Part shown: one piece after another, positions 37,535 through 45,104 of the stretch
How positions within the stretch are numbered: the first letter of the stretch is position 1
Layout: each line of letters opens with the position of its first letter
Assembly (NCBI RefSeq): GCF_022819365.1
Contig: NZ_CP089289.1
Span: 310,001 to 374,000, forward strand
Length of the DNA stretch: 64,000 nucleotides
Source of the DNA: Candidatus Nanosynbacter sp. HMT-352
Lineage (GTDB): Bacteria > Patescibacteriota > Saccharimonadia > Saccharimonadales > Saccharimonadaceae
Direction of reading: 5' to 3'
Translations under genes and position numbers: made by a program
Notes under the pieces: model-generated
Told to the model about the DNA's origin: nothing
Seen by the model: only the letters and a program-made list of their open reading frames with translations
Databases searched by the model: none

Positions 37535-39145
37535 ATGATCGACCTTAAAAATGTGTCTTATGAAACTAATAGTCGAGAATTGTTTAGCGACGTAAGCTTT
37601 GCTATTAACGCCGGAGATAAGATTGGACTAGTTGGTTCAAATGGTGCTGGAAAAACTACTTTATTAAAAATAATAAACGGAGATATCCAGCCTACATCAG
37701 GTGATATTATTTCGAGTGGTGAAGAGATAGGTATTTTACCACAAAACCTGAATAAATGGCTCGATAAGACAGTTTATGATTTTATAGAAGAAGTGACTGG
37801 CGTTAAGTCGGCTAGAGAAGAATTTGATTATCAATGTGAGAGGTTAACTCAAGAGGCTAGTGAAAAGACGCTATTAATTTATGGCGAAGCCCTGGAGAGG
37901 TATGAAAAATTCGAAGTAGCAAATTTTGACACGACGATTAAAAAGGCTTTATCGCGGGCAGATCTGGGTGACATTGATCCGGATAGATGTCTGAATACAT
38001 TTTCTGGGGGACAACGTACACGGATAGCTTTGGCGGCAGTTTTTGCGTCTCGTTATGATCTAATTTTGCTTGATGAGCCAACTAATAATCTTGATGACAG
38101 CGGAGTAATTTTGCTTGAAGATTTTATTAACAATTCGCCAGCTTCATTTTTGATCGTGTCTCATGATCGGCATTTCTTACGTAACACTGCAGAACGGATT
38201 ATAGAATTGACTGGCAGCAAGGGCGTGAACAAGTATAATCTTGGTTACGATGAATATATTGAAGCAAGACGTGAAGCTCGTCAAGCAATGACCGACCGCT
38301 ATGAGCAATATGAAAAGGAGAAAAAGCGACTATACCGCGTTGCGCGGGACGCTAGAATTCGTGCGAATTCGGCCAAAGCTAGCCACAAAAAATCGGATAG
38401 CGATAAGTTAAATGATAATTTTCGTAAAGAGCGCGCATCTTCAAATATTGCAGGGGCGGCTGGAGGTGTGGAGTCTCGCCTGCGACAATTGGACGAACCT
38501 GAGAGGGTGGAGGATGAAATTTCTATTAAGTTTGCTTTCGATGAAGTATCTTCTAAGAAGTATAGCCTTATTTCTGTGCAATCGCTGAGTATTTCACATG
38601 ATGGAGAGAAGATGATAGGACCCGTTACTTTTAATGTACGTCCTGACGATAAAATATTGATCCAAGGAGAGAACGGCTCGGGAAAATCTTCGCTCCTCAA
38701 TTTTATTATGGGAAATAATACACCTGAGTATCATCGCGGAGAGATAAAAAAAGGCGAAAATGCAAAAATAATATACATGAATCAGTCGCAGTCATTGCCG
38801 CTTAAAGATAACTCGCCTTTGGACAATTTGCGGTATTTATCGCCAAAACTTGAATTACACGACGCGATCAATATATTAATTCGTTTTGGTCTAGATAAAC
38901 GAACAATCTCGTCGACAAAAGCTATAGATCTCAGCGGTGGCGAACGGGCTAAAGTTTTGCTTGCTGCTATGTCAACGAACTCTCCTGATCTTATCATCCT
39001 GGATGAGCCGACGAATAACCTTGATATTCCTACGATTGAAGCTTTGGAACTGGCGCTAGGTCAGTATAAAGGAGGTGTTGTGATAGCGTCTCATGATCAA
39101 GACTTTATCGAAAATATAGGGATAACGGAGAAAATTAAAATATAA
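37535..39145 (+). CDS. ABC-F family ATPase
   Basis: A soluble protein of 536 residues with two ABC cassettes and no membrane domain. Walker A motifs are GSNGAGKT (about residues 34-41) and GENGSGKS, signatures FSGGQRTR and LSGGERAK, Walker B LILLDEPTNNLD and LIILDEPTNNLD. The linker (about 235-300) is rich in Arg, Lys and Glu. ABC-F proteins bind the ribosomal E site; some are housekeeping translation factors (EttA/Uup) and some protect ribosomes from antibiotics. Which type this is cannot be said. It is the first gene of the island in the spc operon and is probably leaderless. Confidence 0.93.
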   Translation: MIDLKNVSYETNSRELFSDVSFAINAGDKIGLVGSNGAGKTTLLKIINGDIQPTSGDIISSGEEIGILPQNLNKWLDKTVYDFIEEVTGVKSAREEFDYQCERLTQEASEKTLLIYGEALERYEKFEVANFDTTIKKALSRADLGDIDPDRCLNTFSGGQRTRIALAAVFASRYDLILLDEPTNNLDDSGVILLEDFINNSPASFLIVSHDRHFLRNTAERIIELTGSKGVNKYNLGYDEYIEARREARQAMTDRYEQYEKEKKRLYRVARDARIRANSAKASHKKSDSDKLNDNFRKERASSNIAGAAGGVESRLRQLDEPERVEDEISIKFAFDEVSSKKYSLISVQSLSISHDGEKMIGPVTFNVRPDDKILIQGENGSGKSSLLNFIMGNNTPEYHRGEIKKGENAKIIYMNQSQSLPLKDNSPLDNLRYLSPKLELHDAINILIRFGLDKRTISSTKAIDLSGGERAKVLLAAMSTNSPDLIILDEPTNNLDIPTIEALELALGQYKGGVVIASHDQDFIENIGITEKIKI

Positions 39146-39155
39146 AAAAGACTTG

Positions 39156-39257
39156 ATGGAATAGCTAAGAAAAGCTGCCAATCTTTCACAAGAACAGCTT
39201 GCTGAAAAATGGGAGTAACAAGACAAACAATAAGTAACTGGGAGAAGGAGATACTAA
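39156..39257 (+). pseudogene. Remnant of an XRE-family helix-turn-helix gene
   Basis: ATG GAA TAG, then LRKAANLSQEQLAEK, a frame change at AAATGGGAGTA, then GVTRQTISNWEKEIL. Restoring CAG for TAG (39162-39164) and one T near 39208 gives a standard XRE/Cro HTH of about 34 residues. One nonsense and one single-base deletion therefore disable it. Its last codons provide the AGAAGGAG SD for the next gene. It may be the trace of a former regulator of that gene or of a toxin-antitoxin-like element. Confidence 0.7.
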
Positions 39258-40520
39258 ATGATTGAACAAAAAACATTCGGCCAGAAAGTAATAGAATTTA
39301 ATAAAAAATTATCGAAAATATCAATGGAATTACCGGATGGTTTTAAAATTGTAAATCCGTTTAATGGAAGTCAAAAAGAAATAGTAAATGAAATTTCAAC
39401 AACGTTCTACAAAAGGTTTTACAATGATTGTAATAAACGTCGTATAATATTAGGAAGTTCACCAGCACGTCGAGGAACAGCTGTTACGGGGGTGCCATTT
39501 GAGGATGCGAAACATCTTCAAAAAGAAACTGGTATTTTGATTGATAAGTTTTATATTAACAAATCATCTTCAGGTTTTTTATATGATGTAATTGAAAAAT
39601 ATGGTGGATGCAAAAAGTTTTATTCGGATTTTTATATGAATTTTGTCTGCCCTGTTGGTATAGTTAGAACCAATTCAAAGGGAAATGAGGTTAACTGTAA
39701 TTATTATGATAGTAAAAAATTGCAAGAAACATTGTATTCTTTGATTGTTAGTTCAATACAGGCACAAATTGATTTTGGGATCGATACTTCTGCGTGTTAT
39801 TGTATAGGAAGTGGAGATAATTATACATTTTTATCTAAAATAAACAAAAAATATAATTTTTTTGATGAAATCATACCTTTGGAACATCCGAGATTTATAA
39901 TGCAGTATAATTCTAAACATAAATATGAATATTTTGAAAAGTATTTGACAGCTTTAAGGCAAAGTCATAACAAAGATATCATGGACACCATAAGAAAAAC
40001 TATTAAGGCACGCATCTGGAAGGACGGTAAAGAAATCCGCCCAGAAGATCAGTCTCTTCCGGTAAATCAGGTATACGCTTGGCTTTTTACTCACGATAAT
40101 AAAATAGCCATCGTCTCTAAGGATGGTCGAAAGTGGCAGCTGCCCGGTGGAAAGCCAAATAAGCACGAGACTTACTTGCAAACCATCGTACGTGAAGTAG
40201 CGGAGGAGACGGGAATTAATACAGACAGTGTGTCTAGTCAGTATAAGTTTTTTGGCTATTACGATATCTTGGAAACAGATAACTTAAAAAATGATGACGA
40301 GTACTTGCAGCTTCGGGTTAGCCTGAAACTTAATAAGAATGCCGATGAGTATATCTTACATCAACAGAACGAGGACGAAGAGCAAATACAGGAAGAGCAG
40401 ATACGGTATGCTAAATTTGTGACAGTTGATGAACTCACACAACACATTCCATGGGCAAGTGAGAGCGCGGAGTTGAAAGCCGCTATACAAAGTCAAATAA
40501 ATTTTCCCGTATCACATTAG
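39258..40520 (+). CDS. SMUG2-like uracil-DNA glycosylase fused to a Nudix hydrolase
   Basis: A 420-residue two-domain protein. Residues 1 to about 234 resemble the SMUG2/DUF4918 group of uracil-DNA glycosylases (FYKRFYNDCNKRRIILG, VTGVPFED, KFYSDFYMNFVCPVG, NYYDSKKL, IIPLEHPRFIMQY). Residues 260-410 are a Nudix hydrolase with an intact box, G298 to I320 (GKPNKHE, then REVAEETGI). In the usual GINPGRxGAG motif this protein has GSSPARRGTA (residues 66-75), so the catalytic Asn is Ser. The first half is much more AT-rich than the second, suggesting a composite origin. It overlaps rdgB tail-to-tail by 38 nt. Confidence 0.75.
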   Translation: MIEQKTFGQKVIEFNKKLSKISMELPDGFKIVNPFNGSQKEIVNEISTTFYKRFYNDCNKRRIILGSSPARRGTAVTGVPFEDAKHLQKETGILIDKFYINKSSSGFLYDVIEKYGGCKKFYSDFYMNFVCPVGIVRTNSKGNEVNCNYYDSKKLQETLYSLIVSSIQAQIDFGIDTSACYCIGSGDNYTFLSKINKKYNFFDEIIPLEHPRFIMQYNSKHKYEYFEKYLTALRQSHNKDIMDTIRKTIKARIWKDGKEIRPEDQSLPVNQVYAWLFTHDNKIAIVSKDGRKWQLPGGKPNKHETYLQTIVREVAEETGINTDSVSSQYKFFGYYDILETDNLKNDDEYLQLRVSLKLNKNADEYILHQQNEDEEQIQEEQIRYAKFVTVDELTQHIPWASESAELKAAIQSQINFPVSH

Positions 40521-41130
40521 CGCATTTTTCGATTGCAACCTCATGACCGAGTGAATATCCATTGCGCTTCAGCTTCGGCAGTTCGCGCACTTCGTGAAAC
40601 ATCATATTAAGTTCGGGCACGAAAAATAATTCCCGAAACGGCATTCCTTTAAGTCGGGATTCCTCTCGTGGCTCAGTTAAGATGACGCCAGAATTTTTTC
40701 CAAAAATCACTTTCTCGCGACCATTGGAAAAATTTATTACAAGACATGTCGTGTATTGCGCTCGTCTGTTTGCCTTATTTTCAAGCTTCTTCAGGCAATA
40801 ATCTACGATTTCTTGATCACTCATCTCGCGACCATCCCAGCGTCTTGTAAATACGCCAGGCTCGCCATTTAGGGCGTCAATTTCCATGCCGGAATCATCG
40901 GCGATAATTATCAGGTTTTTATCATTTTCGTGTAAATGATGCCTTGTGTGTCGCGCCTTCAATAGGGCATTTTGTTCAAATGTCGTGCCTGTTTCTATGT
41001 AGTCAGGAATTTGATAGTCCAAATCTGCCAACGAAATAATTGACGTCTGTGGGGCGAATTTATGAAACGCGGCAACGAATTCTGCGTATTTGCCTGGGTT
41101 TTTGGTGGCGAAAAGTATAGTTGCTGTCAT
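40483..41130 (-). CDS. rdgB: XTP/dITP pyrophosphatase (RdgB/HAM1 family)
   Basis: Removes non-canonical purine nucleotides (ITP, dITP, XTP) from the pool by cleaving them to monophosphates. The 215-residue protein has the ATKNPGKYAEF start, the TFEQNALLKAR helix, IIADDSGMEIDAL with the metal-binding acidic residues and LGHEVAIEK near the end. The ATG at 41130 lies 8 nt after TGA-TATAAT on the minus strand with no SD. Its 3' end overlaps the UDG-Nudix gene, which has a related function. Confidence 0.92.
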   Translation of the reverse strand: MTATILFATKNPGKYAEFVAAFHKFAPQTSIISLADLDYQIPDYIETGTTFEQNALLKARHTRHHLHENDKNLIIIADDSGMEIDALNGEPGVFTRRWDGREMSDQEIVDYCLKKLENKANRRAQYTTCLVINFSNGREKVIFGKNSGVILTEPREESRLKGMPFRELFFVPELNMMFHEVRELPKLKRNGYSLGHEVAIEKCANVIRENLFDFV

Positions 41131-41138
41131 TGAGTATG

Positions 41139-41147
41139 ATTATATCA
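41139..41147 (-). promoter_or_regulatory. Extended -10 of rdgB (leaderless)
   Basis: Minus strand TGA-TATAAT (TATAAT at 41144-41139), 8 nt before the ATG. Confidence 0.5.
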
Positions 41148-41186
41148 ATTATCATAAATATCGAAAAATTGCTAATTTGACGACAT

Positions 41187-41192
41187 TATAAT
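41187..41192 (+). promoter_or_regulatory. Probable -10 of the M16-like gene
   Basis: TATAAT 16 nt before the ATG at 41209; divergent from rdgB. No -35 at proper distance. Confidence 0.35.
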
Positions 41193-41208
41193 ATCATCAA
41201 ACCAAGCA

Positions 41209-42153
41209 ATGATAATTTCATCCATATACAAAACAGTCGATAACGACGGGCTAATCGCTCATATTTATGAACATTTATTAGCTCAGTATGTTTTGAAGCG
41301 TCTTCAAGACAATGAGTTCTTTGTTCTGAGCGATATCATACTGTCTGCAAAAACATATGGCGACACTTGTTTTATGGACGCCGAATTATATAGTCCAGAA
41401 GCGAAAAAGACATATGACGAGGCATTGCGAGAGTTTGATAAATTAGTCATTCCAGAAGATGATATTTTGAGGGCTGCTGGCGAGTGTGGAATAGAAATGA
41501 ATCGAAATATAGTAGAAGTCGACCGAAGTGAACTGAGTAAAAAGCTACGCGAAGTTCAGATTTCTTCGTGGCGTAAGCAAATTGATATGGCGTATCGTAA
41601 GGCTCACGATGAGAGCTCTGTTAATACGCTTTTTCGTACTTCGTATATAAAATATAGTAAAGAGTCTGACGATCTTTTTCGTGAATGCGTTCTGGAGTAT
41701 TCAATTGATGAAAGTCATATACAAACGCCGGTTGATCAAGCTCTGGCGGCAATTGTTATGCAGATTGTGGCTCTCAATTTCTTGACGGTCGTGCGAGAAA
41801 AATATACAGTGTATGATCGTGGCGATCAGTGGTCGGAGGCGTCAATTTCAGTTGGATACAGAATGTTTCTTGGACTATTGAAGAAAGATGACAAAATAAT
41901 TAATCAATTGAGATATGATTTCTTAGAGTATATAAAAAGTCTATCGTCGTCTGCCTTTTGTGATAATTTACGAAAAGCTCTTGTTCGATGTTCGGACAAT
42001 CATAAACAGGTTATATTAAACAGGAGTACGCTAAATGCGATCCTTGGAGGGTGTATTATTGGCGGCAAAGGTTGGTTGGAGATGGCGGATAGTGCTCGAA
42101 TAGGGCAAATGATCAATTCAATCGAGCTAGACATATATGAGGTTAATTCATAG
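41209..42153 (+). CDS. Single-domain M16-like putative metalloprotease
   Basis: A 314-residue soluble protein. The inverted zinc motif HxxEH appears as H18-I-Y-E21-H22 after DNDGLIA, as at the start of M16 (pitrilysin/insulinase) peptidases, and Glu residues at 92 and 96 could give the third ligand 74-77 residues later. M16 enzymes usually have two or four such domains; this has only about one and a half, so it may act as a homodimer or be non-enzymatic. No signal peptide is visible. The similarity is limited and the call is tentative. Confidence 0.5.
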   Translation: MIISSIYKTVDNDGLIAHIYEHLLAQYVLKRLQDNEFFVLSDIILSAKTYGDTCFMDAELYSPEAKKTYDEALREFDKLVIPEDDILRAAGECGIEMNRNIVEVDRSELSKKLREVQISSWRKQIDMAYRKAHDESSVNTLFRTSYIKYSKESDDLFRECVLEYSIDESHIQTPVDQALAAIVMQIVALNFLTVVREKYTVYDRGDQWSEASISVGYRMFLGLLKKDDKIINQLRYDFLEYIKSLSSSAFCDNLRKALVRCSDNHKQVILNRSTLNAILGGCIIGGKGWLEMADSARIGQMINSIELDIYEVNS

Positions 42154-42163
42154 CTTGAAAACC

Positions 42164-42193
42164 TTGCATTTTACCTCTAATCTGTGTTAAAAT
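42164..42193 (+). promoter_or_regulatory. Promoter of rplF-rplO
   Basis: TTGCAT (42164-42169), 18-nt spacer, TGT-TAAAAT (TAAAAT 42188-42193). It restarts transcription of the second half of the spc operon. Confidence 0.6.
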
Positions 42194-42229
42194 ACTGAAG
42201 TTAATATCAAATCACACGAAAGGTGAGTA

Positions 42230-42769
42230 ATGAGTCTGAGTCGAATCGGAAAACTGCCGGTGATTATTCCGGCCGGTGTGACAATCACGGTTGACTCTGG
42301 TGATGTGGTCGTTAAAGGACCAAAGGGTGAATTAAAGCAATTCATCACACCAGCAGTTGAGGTGAAAGTCGAAGATGGACAAGTCACGGTGCATCCTAAG
42401 GACGAGTCCAAAGTAGCCCGCAGTCAGCATGGTCTGATGCGCGCGCTAATCAACAACATGGTAATCGGTGTAACCAAAGGCTATGAAAAGCGCCTAGAGG
42501 TTAACGGTGTCGGTTTCCGTGTTAACTCAAGCAACAACGAGCTAGAAATGGCACTTGGATTTTCACATCCAGTCAAATACAAAGCCCCAGAAGGCGTAAC
42601 TGTTGCCAACGAAAAAATGATTATCGTTGTTAGCGGTATCAATAAACAACAAGTCGGCCAAGTTGCAGCGGAAATCCGCGCATTGAAGAAGCCTGAACCA
42701 TACAAGGGCAAGGGTATCAAGTATGTCGACGAGCAGATTTTGCGTAAAGCAGGAAAGACAGGTAAGTAA
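42230..42769 (+). CDS. rplF: 50S ribosomal protein L6
   Basis: uL6 near the factor-binding site. The 179 residues start MSLSRIGKLPVIIPAGV and end with the PEPYKGKGIKYVDE motif, both diagnostic. Length is normal. An AAAGG SD lies before the ATG. First gene of the four-gene operon rplF-rplR-rpsE-rplO. Confidence 0.97.
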   Translation: MSLSRIGKLPVIIPAGVTITVDSGDVVVKGPKGELKQFITPAVEVKVEDGQVTVHPKDESKVARSQHGLMRALINNMVIGVTKGYEKRLEVNGVGFRVNSSNNELEMALGFSHPVKYKAPEGVTVANEKMIIVVSGINKQQVGQVAAEIRALKKPEPYKGKGIKYVDEQILRKAGKTGK

Positions 42770-42771
42770 TC

Positions 42772-43122
42772 ATGGCTGAAAATAAGAAGCTACTCAACCG
42801 CGCTCTTCGCAAAAACCGCGTTCGCGCTAAGGTTTCAGGCACGGCAGAGCGCCCACGCTTGACGGTTACTATTAGCAATTTGCACGTTAGCGCGCAATTG
42901 ATTGACGATGTGGCTGGTAAAACATTGGCTGCAGCAACTACAGTTGGAACAAAAGCGACTGGCACGATGACTGAAAAAAGTGCCGCTATTGGTGCTGAAA
43001 TTGCTAAAAAAGCAAAGAAAATTAAGATTAGCGCAGTGGTGTTTGATCGAAATGGTCGTCAATACGCTGGCCGCCTAAAGGCTTTGGCTGATGCTGCGCG
43101 CCAAGAAGGATTGGAGTTTTAG
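42772..43122 (+). CDS. rplR: 50S ribosomal protein L18
   Basis: uL18, which binds 5S rRNA. The 116 residues include RVRAKVSGTAERPRLTV, HVSAQLIDDVAGKTLAAA and the VFDRNGRQYAGRLKALADAAR end, all family features. Starts 2 nt after the rplF stop. The next gene, rpsE, starts 1 nt after its stop. Confidence 0.97.
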   Translation: MAENKKLLNRALRKNRVRAKVSGTAERPRLTVTISNLHVSAQLIDDVAGKTLAAATTVGTKATGTMTEKSAAIGAEIAKKAKKIKISAVVFDRNGRQYAGRLKALADAARQEGLEF

Positions 43123-43123
43123 T

Positions 43124-43714
43124 ATGGCAGAGCAAGCTGCAAATACTACCCCACGTGCAGAAGGTCGTCGACCTCGAAATCCACGTGGTGGTCGCCGCGA
43201 TGACCGGCGAAATGTGCGCGATGACGCACCAAAAGAGTTTGAAGAATTGGTAATCAACATTGACCGCGTTTCTCGCGTGGTTAAAGGTGGTCGCCGTTTC
43301 CGATTTAAGGCTTTGGTGGTTGTTGGTAACCGCAAAGATAAAGTTGGTGTCGGTGTTGCTAAGGGCGCAGACGTTCAAGCTGCAGTCGCTAAGGCTACGT
43401 CAGTCGCTAAAAAGCACTTGATTACATTACCATTAAACGGCGAAACAATCCCACACGACAGCGAAGTTAAATTCTCTGGCGCACGCGTATTGATCAAGCC
43501 AGCCGCTCCTGGTACTGGTATTATCGCTGGTGGTGTAGTTCGTCAGATTATCGGTGTAACAGGCGTTCGTAACCTATTGACCAAATCTCTTGGCTCAACT
43601 AACAAGGTTAACATTGCTTATGCGACTATCGAAGCTCTAAAGTCATTAGTTCCACGCGATCAATGGCTAAGTGCTCAGCCTGTAAAAAAGGTTGCTAAAA
43701 AGGAGGCTAAATAA
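43124..43714 (+). CDS. rpsE: 30S ribosomal protein S5
   Basis: uS5 at the mRNA entry and decoding region. The 196 residues include the conserved RVSRVVKGGRRFRFKALVV, GTGIIAGGVVRQIIGVTGV and KSLGSTNKVNIAYATI. An Arg/Asn/Gly-rich N-terminal extension of about 35 residues precedes the core. ATG at 43124 follows the rplR stop and an AAGGATTGGAG SD; a reading from 43091 would lie inside rplR. The next gene is rplO, not rpmD. Confidence 0.97.
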   Translation: MAEQAANTTPRAEGRRPRNPRGGRRDDRRNVRDDAPKEFEELVINIDRVSRVVKGGRRFRFKALVVVGNRKDKVGVGVAKGADVQAAVAKATSVAKKHLITLPLNGETIPHDSEVKFSGARVLIKPAAPGTGIIAGGVVRQIIGVTGVRNLLTKSLGSTNKVNIAYATIEALKSLVPRDQWLSAQPVKKVAKKEAK

Positions 43715-44187
43715 TGAAGTACAATGATCTCCAAGTTTCAGCAAACAAGAATAAAAAGCGCGTTGGTCGCGGTATTGCTGCTGGTCAAGGTAAGACTGCT
43801 GGTCGCGGTACTAAAGGTCAGAACGCCCGAACAGGTAAGAAGCTTCGCGTAATGTTCCAAGGTGGTCAGCGTCCACTAGCTCAAGCTGTGCCAAAGGCTC
43901 GCGGATTCAAGAGTTTGCGAACCCCAGCTCAAGTTGTGTACATGGATCACTTGAACGCATTTGACGGCAAAACCGTTGACAATGCTTTGTTGTTCACTGA
44001 AGGCTACATTGCAACTCCTTTCCACACGGTTAAGGTGATTGCTCGTGGTGAATTGAAGGCTAAGGTTGACTTGAAAGTACAAGCTGCCTCAGCTTCAGTT
44101 GTTGCCGCTATCGAAAAAGCCGGTGGCTCATTCGAGAAAGTAGCTACACCTCTACGCCAAAGTGCGAAAGAAGCTGAAGAGAAATAA
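43714..44187 (+). CDS. rplO: 50S ribosomal protein L15
   Basis: uL15, an rRNA-wrapping protein. The 157 residues start MKYNDLQVSANKNKKRVGRG and include GRGTKGQNARTGKK and the C-terminal KVQAASASVVAAIEKAGGSF. It overlaps the rpsE stop by one base, so there is no room for rpmD (L30), normally located here. secY, its usual neighbour, follows after an OmpA-like gene on the other strand. Confidence 0.97.
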   Translation: MKYNDLQVSANKNKKRVGRGIAAGQGKTAGRGTKGQNARTGKKLRVMFQGGQRPLAQAVPKARGFKSLRTPAQVVYMDHLNAFDGKTVDNALLFTEGYIATPFHTVKVIARGELKAKVDLKVQAASASVVAAIEKAGGSFEKVATPLRQSAKEAEEK

Positions 44188-44204
44188 TTTTTCTCAGTAA
44201 CAAT

Positions 44205-44238
44205 AAATCCCCTTCGAAAGAGAAGGGGATTTTCTTTT
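44205..44238 (+). terminator. Terminator after rplO
   Basis: AAATCCCCTTC stem, short loop, GAAGGGGATTT and T-rich tail. It lies between convergent genes and could serve both. Confidence 0.9.
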
Positions 44239-44254
44239 GCTTTGATATCTTAGA

Positions 44255-44968
44255 CTATTTTTCGCTACATTCTTGTGGCACGACTAGATAAATAGTCACG
44301 TTTCTGTCGGCTGTGTCATCGCTACTGTCGTGATTGGCGATTTTTGGCTCAGAGATAATAATCTTATTCTCAGGAAAACCTTGCGAAACTAGACCTTGTT
44401 TGACTTTATCGGCGCGCTCCATGGCTAATTTTGTGCCAGCACTTGTCTTTGAACTCTCGTATGTTTGACCGACCAGCTCAATTGAAAATTCCTTTTGACT
44501 ATTTGATTTGTATAGTGAACCCAGTTTAGCTAGTTCGTCAACGGCAATTCCTTCATATGTATATTGCGTCGAATCCGCATTGAAGAAAACATTTTTAAAA
44601 TTATATTTACCATTGTTAAGTACAAAAGAGCCATCTTTCATATGGCCATAACCGGCTTTTCGAAAATCAGCAGACGTCAAACATTTTGAATCTGATTTAG
44701 CTAAGTTCTGCTTTTTGTCTTCGTTTTTCTTCTCGTCCTTAGGTTTGGCCGTCTCTTTGCGCGAAATATTAGCGTCTTTTGAAGGAGTGATTTTATTTGA
44801 CACAAGAACAATTGCCACCACTATTCCGATTACCGCCAGCACTCCCAGGATTGCCAGTGTAACCCATAGCCACAATTTACTTTTCTTTGGTGGATAATTT
44901 TGGGGCAATTCTGGGTTTGGTGGTGGCGTAATTGGTGGAGTTGATGGGATTTCAGGTTGCTGTTGCAT
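44255..44968 (-). CDS. Membrane protein with OmpA-like domain and Pro-rich cytosolic N-terminus
   Basis: 237 residues: a Pro-rich N-terminus (about 1-27, STPPITPPPNPELP), a membrane helix (about 33-56), a Lys/Asp/Glu-rich linker and a C-terminal OmpA/MotB-like domain (about 160-230). The match is LVGQTYESS for GHTDxxG, LAMERADKVKQGLVSQGFPE for the LSxxRAxxV helix, and DRNVTIYL for NRRVEI. Of the two peptidoglycan-contacting residues the Arg is kept (ERADKV) but the Asp of GHTD is Tyr, so classical DAP binding is doubtful. It is probably a cell-wall-linked protein facing outside. Confidence 0.7.
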   Translation of the reverse strand: MQQQPEIPSTPPITPPPNPELPQNYPPKKSKLWLWVTLAILGVLAVIGIVVAIVLVSNKITPSKDANISRKETAKPKDEKKNEDKKQNLAKSDSKCLTSADFRKAGYGHMKDGSFVLNNGKYNFKNVFFNADSTQYTYEGIAVDELAKLGSLYKSNSQKEFSIELVGQTYESSKTSAGTKLAMERADKVKQGLVSQGFPENKIIISEPKIANHDSSDDTADRNVTIYLVVPQECSEK

Positions 44969-45056
44969 ATAATACCTCGTTTACATTATATTATTGACTC
45001 AATTATAACGCATACGCTTTTATGTTTTTAGTATGGAAATATCCGCTAAGGTAATG

Positions 45057-45062
45057 TATAAT
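45057..45062 (+). promoter_or_regulatory. -10 of secY
   Basis: TATAAT preceded by TG; -35 weak. Leader of about 35 nt with a GAGGGG SD. Confidence 0.45.
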
Positions 45063-45104
45063 TAACAGAGTTAAGAATTGTTAGTGACTATGAGGGGCTA
45101 AAAC

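Noticed and set aside
41177-41182. TTGACG upstream of the M16-like gene as -35
   Set aside because: Only 4 nt from the TATAAT and no other -10 at the right distance.
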